A stretch of 64,000 bases of DNA, from the NCBI GenBank assembly GCA_964406575.1, contig CAYOSH010000012.1, positions 1-64,000 of the forward strand, in the 5' to 3' direction. The notes under the pieces were generated by a model. It had not been told where the DNA came from. It made no database searches and worked only from the letters and a program-made list of their open reading frames with translations. This document shows, piece after piece, positions 60,746-64,000 of the stretch; position 1 is the first letter of the stretch; each line of letters opens with the position of its first letter. This DNA comes from WTAW01 sp964406575 (GTDB taxonomy: Bacteria > Acidobacteriota > Aminicenantia > Aminicenantales > Aminicenantaceae). The translations under genes and the position numbers were made by a program.

Positions 60746-61093
60746 TTACTGCTCTAGAAAACTGGCTAATGCAATCTCTTCATTATCATGGATATCGAGG
60801 ACTTTTGTGAGCATAGTCACCTGAAAGACAAGATAGAGTTTCGGGGATATCTTAGCGATCTTGAGCTGACCGCCCAGATTATGGGTGGAGATATAGCTAG
60901 CCAATATCTCTCCCACGCCAAAGCTGTCGATAAATTCCACCTTTTCGAAATTCAGGAGTATCTTCTTGTTTCCGGAATCCAGTTGGTCTTTTACGAGTTG
61001 ATGCAGTGTGACATCAGAAATATCCGATCTTCTGATCTCTCCCTCAATATCGAATATGATGATCTCATTTTGTTTTCGTGAATTTATTTTCAT
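60746..61093 (-). CDS. STAS-domain protein, anti-sigma factor antagonist-like
   Basis: A 115-residue STAS protein like SpoIIAA/RsbV. The key phospho-acceptor region reads EFIDSFGVGEILASY, with Ser after the conserved Asp. When dephosphorylated, such proteins capture an anti-sigma or other kinase. A partner kinase (RsbW-like) is absent from the window, but a matching SpoIIE-type phosphatase is encoded at 53987. It is first gene of a minus-strand run that continues through two translocase-like genes. AAGGG precedes ATG 61093. Confidence 0.9.
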   Translation of the reverse strand: MKINSRKQNEIIIFDIEGEIRRSDISDVTLHQLVKDQLDSGNKKILLNFEKVEFIDSFGVGEILASYISTHNLGGQLKIAKISPKLYLVFQVTMLTKVLDIHDNEEIALASFLEQ

Positions 61094-61250
61094 TCTTTTC
61101 CCTTGCCCTTTAAGCTCTGAGCGAATTCAGAAGCTCTTTTCTGTTTATAGTCAGAATGTGCGACTGACGCCCTATATCATCCGACTTTGACAAAACATAC
61201 TTAAGCTTTTACCAGAAGAGTATTTTAATGTCAATCTCTTGATCATTGTG

Positions 61251-61484
61251 GTAAGCCTTTCCAAAATCGTGATGAATAACATTTCGAGTATTCCAATTGG
61301 TGATTTCAAAAACGCGCTCAGTTTCCCCAGCGAGGAAACTTCGCTCGGGTCCGGGCTTCCCTCACATCCCCGCTGGGGGATGTACCATGCCCGTCCAGCC
61401 CTTCTCACGGTTTTCTCCATCACACAATTGAAATACTCAATAACGCAACAGATTCCATGCCATCACGGTTTTGGAAAGGCTTAC
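61251..61484. repeat. Intergenic element C: 234-bp with 24-bp terminal inverted repeats
   Basis: The left end (61251-61274, starting GTAAGCC) and the reverse complement of the right end (61461-61484) agree at 23 of 24 bases. Inside, a second weaker inverted pair follows (CGAGTATTCCAATTGG against TGAGTATTTCAATTG). The size and ends suit a non-autonomous MITE-like element or a structured RNA. No transposase frame is inside. It shares CCGTGAT and CGTTATTGAGT words with copies A and B. Confidence 0.8.
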
Positions 61485-61616
61485 ATTATTGTGTGCCTAT
61501 CCAAAATAGAAATGACCGGAAGAGCCGGCTGGAAGAAAGATTCCAGTGTGTTTGATTCATTAAACAGCTTGACACGCGGAAAGGACTCAGTTTTAGCTCT
61601 CAGGAAAAAATCCGGG

Positions 61617-61645
61617 TTGTCAACCTGTCCGCAGAGGAATATAAT
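61617..61645 (+). promoter_or_regulatory. Sigma-70-type promoter of the phosphatase-kinase pair
   Basis: TTGTCA at 61617-61622, 17-base spacer, perfect TATAAT at 61640-61645. Transcription would begin near 61652 with a leader of about 70 bases. It is the strongest promoter seen in the window. Confidence 0.78.
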
Positions 61646-61719
61646 TGAACAAGGAGACATCAAAAAATTGTATGGTATTGGCGGGGGATTAGCATCATTC
61701 GACGACACAGGAAGGATCC

Positions 61720-62826
61720 ATGAGGATATTTAGCCTCCAAAACCAAAGGAGACCTGTCCGGCAAATAGTTATTGTTGGCTTAATCACTCTTCTATGTCTG
61801 GCATACGTTTTTGCAGGAGAGAGACCATGCGAATGGACAGGAGTCAAAAAGATCATCGCCATAGGGGATTTACACGGAGATTATCATCACTTTATCGAAA
61901 TACTGAGGGGAGTCCATCTTGTGGATGACGAGCTTCATTGGAAAGGGGGAGAAATCCATTTTGTCCAGACAGGTGATATCCTGGACCGGGGGCCTGATGC
62001 AAAAAAAATATTTGACTTAATCCGAAAAATGGAAAATGAGGCAGATGAGGCCGGCGGAATGGTTCATATGCTGATCGGAAACCATGAGGAGATGAACGTC
62101 ACAGGCATTGCCCTCAACTATCCCGGTTATGTGGTCGTTGAACAGTTCCTCTCCTTTCTTCCTGAGAAGTTCAAGAAAAACAAGGAAGAAGAATTCAAAA
62201 AAGAGTTTGACAAAAGAAACATCAATTCCACAAATCCTGACATGTCTTATGAAGAGGAATTGTATAAATACTGGGATGCTCTTTCAAAGAAAAATAAAAA
62301 AGCACAACACGAATATGTGCAAAATTTCAACGATGAGTATGGGAAGTGGATCATTGAGCACAATGCCGTTATCAAGATCAATGACACTGTCTTTGCCCAT
62401 GGAGGCATTAGCAAAAAGTATTGTAAAGAGAAGATCGAAGATATCAACAAACAACTCCGTTATGAGCTCGAAGCATTTCGGATTGCGCTCAAACGCTCAC
62501 AGAGTTTAAGGTTCCAACCGAGAATTGTGTACGATCAGAATGGGCCTTTGTGGTATAGAGGCTTGGCTGAAAATCACGATGACGGATTTCAAGACGAGAT
62601 TGACTACATATTGAATAATCTTGGGGCCAAAAAAATGGTCATCGCGCACACTCCACAGATGGGAAGCCGGGTTGCTTCAGAGGAATACATGACCAGGTAT
62701 AATCGAAAGATATGGATTATCGATACCGGTATTTCCGACGCCTATGGAGGCTTTTTAAGCGCTTTGATCATAGAGGATGGGAATTTTAAAATATGGCCAT
62801 CCGGGGGAGAAAATGATAACAATTAG
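61720..62826 (+). CDS. Exported PPP-family (Shewanella-like) protein phosphatase
   Basis: A 368-residue metallophosphatase with a signal peptide (RRPVRQIVIVGLITLLCLAYVFA). All PPP metal motifs are in order: GDLHG at 49-53, GDILDRG at 85-91, GNHE at 120-123, then His in VFAHGGIS and in MVIAHTPQ near 295. The form resembles the bacterial Shewanella-like (Shelphs) phosphatases, known in some cases to act on phosphotyrosine or phosphoserine. An inserted charged segment (about 140-205) may form a lid. It would act in the periplasm. ATG 61720 is behind AGGAAGGA. Its last 14 bases overlap the kinase-like gene, so the two are coupled. Confidence 0.9.
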   Translation: MRIFSLQNQRRPVRQIVIVGLITLLCLAYVFAGERPCEWTGVKKIIAIGDLHGDYHHFIEILRGVHLVDDELHWKGGEIHFVQTGDILDRGPDAKKIFDLIRKMENEADEAGGMVHMLIGNHEEMNVTGIALNYPGYVVVEQFLSFLPEKFKKNKEEEFKKEFDKRNINSTNPDMSYEEELYKYWDALSKKNKKAQHEYVQNFNDEYGKWIIEHNAVIKINDTVFAHGGISKKYCKEKIEDINKQLRYELEAFRIALKRSQSLRFQPRIVYDQNGPLWYRGLAENHDDGFQDEIDYILNNLGAKKMVIAHTPQMGSRVASEEYMTRYNRKIWIIDTGISDAYGGFLSALIIEDGNFKIWPSGGENDNN

Positions 62827-63607
62827 ATCAGCCTTGATAGTTTTTATATCCATACTTCTTAGCACGAACATCATTTCGAGCCTGCCCGCGAAGGTTTCTC
62901 AGGAAACTGAGAATCTAAAGGTGTGGGAGAATTATCTGAAGTCTGCAAAAATTGTCGCAGTCGAAGCAGATAAATACGAAGGCAGAACAGCCCCATGGGG
63001 AGTGCTATTGGATGACGGCTCGATCAAGCAGGCGTGTATATTCAAGTATGTCAACCGCCCCCGGCCGACCCTCCTTCCAGACAGCTATCAGTACGAGATT
63101 GCTGCATACAAATTGAGCCAATTGCTCGATTTGCCGATCGTTCCTCCTGTCGTTGAAAGAGAGGTAAAGGGAATCTTGGGATCCTTGCAAATGCTCGTTG
63201 AAGGCTGTTTTTCGATGAGCCAGAAAGAAAGAAAAGGTCTCGAGCCCCCCGATCCCCAGAAATTTTCTGATGCACTGGAAGAACTCTTGGTTTTCGAGAG
63301 CTTGGTCCAGTGTGAACGGGAACCAGAGGATGTATTCATTCATGAGGGGGATTGGAAAGTCTGCCGCGTAGATTTTTCAGAAGCATTTGCACCCGTGGCA
63401 GAACTCTTTGCACTATCAAAGATCACGCGCTGTTCGAAGAAACTTTTTCAGAATTTATTGATGTTGGAGCCAAACGAGATCAAGGCAACTCTTCAGTCCC
63501 ATCTCAATGAGGAAGAGATTGAAGCTTTACTTAAACGCAGAGAATTGATCCTCGAGAGAATCAAAATTTTGATCCAAGAAAAAGGTGAGGAGTCTGTCCT
63601 CTTTTAG
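62813..63607 (+). CDS. Exported PI3/4-kinase-like (HipA-fold) protein with altered catalytic loop
   Basis: A 264-residue protein from ATG 62813, which has GGGGGAG about five bases ahead. Residues 1-24 are a signal peptide. The rest has the order of PI3/4K-like kinases as seen in bacterial HipA relatives: K78 in CIFKYV, E95 in YEIAAYKL, a VPP at 110-112, GSLQ at 123-126, and the catalytic loop QCEREPEDVF followed by VDFSEAF. In active members the loop is N-x-D-R-x3-N; here the Asp position is E168, the Asn position is D173, while R169 and D187 are kept. It may be an unusual kinase or a pseudokinase. It is likely to be paired with the preceding phosphatase. Confidence 0.7.
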   Translation: MITIRSALIVFISILLSTNIISSLPAKVSQETENLKVWENYLKSAKIVAVEADKYEGRTAPWGVLLDDGSIKQACIFKYVNRPRPTLLPDSYQYEIAAYKLSQLLDLPIVPPVVEREVKGILGSLQMLVEGCFSMSQKERKGLEPPDPQKFSDALEELLVFESLVQCEREPEDVFIHEGDWKVCRVDFSEAFAPVAELFALSKITRCSKKLFQNLLMLEPNEIKATLQSHLNEEEIEALLKRRELILERIKILIQEKGEESVLF

Positions 63608-63900
63608 CCTGACTGCTGTATTCTTCAACCATCATTCCCTTATATCGGAAGTGCGATTTGCTGAACTTCTCTTGCTTCTGCTTTAGATAAGAAATGTCAG
63701 GGAAAATCAATAAAATGGGAGTAGGAGGGAACGCCCAAAAATTGTGCAACCGCTGATAATATCAATCAAATCAATTTGTTAAAAAATGTCTTTTTGAGTT
63801 TTCAACAAGCTTTTGCACAGAAAAGGTGGAAAAGTATTTCTATTTGACATTCTCATGTATTTATGAAAAATTCAGGAGAACTCAGAAGAGGACAGGTAAA

Positions 63901-64000
63901 ATGGGATCTTCGGGAGGAACTACAGGAGCTAAAACGACTGGGATTTTCTATAAATTCCTCGGCCTATTTACTACGGTCTACCCGGGAGAAATGCTCATAG
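63901..64000 (+). CDS. Start of a possible third translocase-like gene, partial
   Basis: ATG 63901, with AGAGGA eight bases upstream, opens a frame that runs past the right edge (33 codons seen). It reads MGSSGGTTGAKTTGIFYKF followed by GLFTTVYPGEMLI. The PGE-type motif and position before a first membrane helix match the N-terminus of translocase-like proteins (compare RPGEGTSATLMFFYFF and KRGEEIISLLLFFYFF in the two genes here). With so few residues this is a suggestion. A TTGACA at 63844-63849 may be part of its promoter but no good -10 box was found. The 293-bp gap from 63608 holds nothing else. Confidence 0.5.
   Translation, partial: MGSSGGTTGAKTTGIFYKFLGLFTTVYPGEMLI

Larger units (their letters stand above)
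61094..61719. other. 626-bp gap: repeat element and promoter
   Basis: Separates the STAS operon (leftward) from the phosphatase-kinase pair (rightward). It holds an inverted-repeat element (61251-61484) and a very good rightward promoter (61617-61645). The frames in it arise from the repeat and are not considered genes. A leftward promoter for the STAS gene was not assigned. Confidence 0.55.

Noticed and set aside
61239..61733. 164-codon frame across element C
   Set aside because: It runs through the terminal repeats and the promoter of the phosphatase gene; composition is not protein-like.

Overview
The window reads as a chromosomal segment of a Gram-negative, free-living bacterium: it has an Omp85-type outer-membrane barrel, many signal-peptide proteins, a periplasmic Zn-binding protein and an FtsX/MacB-type permease. 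The style of several proteins (M24-like secreted peptidase, orphan double-FtsX permease, paired secreted M16 proteins, HEAT-fused nucleotide-translocase-like proteins, many catabolic amidohydrolases) is what I would expect from Acidobacteriota-related lineages such as Candidatus Aminicenantes. That placement is inference from protein style only. No rRNA, tRNA, CRISPR array, prophage or insertion sequence with a transposase was seen. Gene density is high and spacing tight, with a few long gaps that carry inverted-repeat elements.

Layout. 1-4.8 kb: truncated secreted M24-like peptidase, a Kef-type antiporter with a CBS protein, and a secreted propeller-like protein. 4.9-9.0 kb: rlmN, a HAD phosphatase and an orphan FtsX permease. 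9.2-13.4 kb: GNAT/YoaP protein, VKOR-thioredoxin fusion, URO-D-like protein, TSUP transporter. 13.5-19.5 kb: a radical SAM/SPASM protein, then an operon of Zn-dehydrogenase, LsrF-like aldolase, nitrilase-fold protein and a NusG/RfaH-type factor, followed by a DegT aminotransferase; this looks like a small-molecule or sugar-modification locus. 19.6-29.8 kb: a block for D-amino acid, hydantoin and enamine metabolism (Tat-exported D-aminoacylase, threonine-type dehydratase, metallo-beta-lactamase-fold hydrolase, Asp/Glu racemase, HyuA/HyuB, atypical Nramp, FmdB zinc ribbon, RidA with two plausible starts).

30-41.8 kb is signalling: a Cys-rich mini-protein, an HD-GYP protein and a neighbour with a related N-terminus, a TPR protein, a PAS-GGDEF protein, an XRE-ImmA regulator with two palindromes at its own promoter, and a membrane histidine kinase overlapping a PhoB/OmpR regulator. 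Four 11-bp TTGACA-type repeats follow the regulator gene and precede the Omp85-type barrel, which suggests the target of that system. 43-54 kb: PepD, galactokinase coupled to a ZnuABC-type transporter, macro-domain protein, bifunctional FtcD, and two secreted M16 proteins that both lack the zinc motif.

54-64 kb holds the most interesting material. A partner-switch-like set (STAS protein, FHA-GAF-PP2C phosphatase) flanks two tandem translocase-like membrane proteins with HEAT-type tails, and the first residues of a possible third copy lie at the right edge. Beside it, behind an excellent promoter, is an overlapping pair in which both proteins have signal peptides: a PPP-family phosphatase and a PI3/4-kinase-like (HipA-fold) protein with altered catalytic residues, a candidate extracytoplasmic phosphorylation module.
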